DNA of 64,000 bases. Source: AP-15 sp963846635. GTDB taxonomy: Bacteria; Pseudomonadota; Alphaproteobacteria; ATCC43930; CGMCC-115725. The stretch is taken from the NCBI GenBank assembly GCA_963846635.1, contig CAWJXM010000023.1, forward strand, positions 95,437-159,436. The letters run 5' to 3'. Position numbers and translations under genes: made by a program. This document shows positions 63,912 to 64,000 of this stretch, piece by piece; the first letter of the stretch is position 1, and every line of letters begins with the position of its first letter. Under the pieces are notes generated by a model. The model was not told the DNA's origin and ran no database searches. It saw nothing but the letters and a program-made list of their open reading frames with translations.

Positions 63912-64000
63912 ATGACGCGGGACCCGGTCAAAGCGGCTCTGGCACTGCATCGGTTTGGGTTTGGCCCTCGCGAGGGCGCAATCGCGGTGATTGCTTCCGA
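63912..64000 (+). CDS. DUF1800 family protein, start only (runs off the window)
   Basis: The last 89 bases read MTRDPVKAALALHRFGFGPREGAIAVIAS. The ALxLHRFGFGPR motif is the N-terminal signature of DUF1800. The rest lies beyond the window. DUF1800 is normally followed directly by DUF1501, whose only copy here is 56 kb away at 6641. Confidence 0.75.
   Translation, partial: MTRDPVKAALALHRFGFGPREGAIAVIAS

Noticed and set aside
1..64000. CRISPR arrays or rRNA genes
   Set aside because: No regularly spaced direct repeats and no rRNA-like segments were seen on reading through both strands.

Overview
The window is GC-rich alphaproteobacterial chromosome. Three things point to Rhodospirillales or a close relative: the order ribE-ribH-nusB-thiL-hppA, the cluster bamE / ubiquinol-cytochrome c chaperone / DUF177 / rpmF / plsX / fabH / ihfA, and a ribosomal protein L32 that keeps four zinc-ligand cysteines (Rhizobiales versions usually lack them). 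The lineage is inferred from gene content, not from a database search.

Layout. 1-2 kb holds a broken P4-type integrase and a frameshifted TauD-like dioxygenase. 2-23 kb is mostly core genome: moaA-nadK, a zinc alcohol dehydrogenase operon, a DUF1501 protein, riboflavin/thiamine genes, hppA, the lipid/ribosome cluster, tRNA-Pro(GGG), a NodB-fold deacetylase, a tiny exported protein with a sorting-signal-like tail, and era-recO-parC. A diverged second copy of the parC 3' end lies just after parC. 23.8-34.2 kb is transport and metabolism: a NitT/TauT-type ABC operon, tusA, an iron alcohol dehydrogenase, a nitroreductase, a fused PP2C phosphatase/Ser-Thr kinase, and amtB-glnK behind a good sigma-54 site.

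34.2-56.6 kb is a plastic accessory region. It carries IS1595, IS982, IS4 and IS110 elements, relics of ISNCY-, IS1634- and RAYT-type elements, and many broken catabolic genes (a coxS/coxM pair without its large subunit, GMC oxidoreductase, dienelactone hydrolase, two amidohydrolases). Intact genes among the wreckage are a nucleoside phosphorylase-like protein, a DoxX-like membrane protein, an alpha/beta hydrolase, an orphan ModA-like binding protein, and a two-gene module at 51.4-54.8 kb. That module is a zinc-ribbon DNA methyltransferase overlapping a PD-(D/E)XK nuclease. I read it as a compact restriction-modification or defence system, and it is the best candidate here for something undescribed. 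56.6-64 kb returns to ordinary cargo: an NHL propeller, DUF5681-DUF29-PuuE, RlpA, a split chromate transporter, and the start of a DUF1800 gene at the window edge.

Several otherwise intact genes (dioxygenase, ihfA, SDR, coxM) are each broken by one extra base in a short homopolymer. This may be residual assembly error rather than biology, and ihfA is the telling case. No rRNA or CRISPR array was seen.
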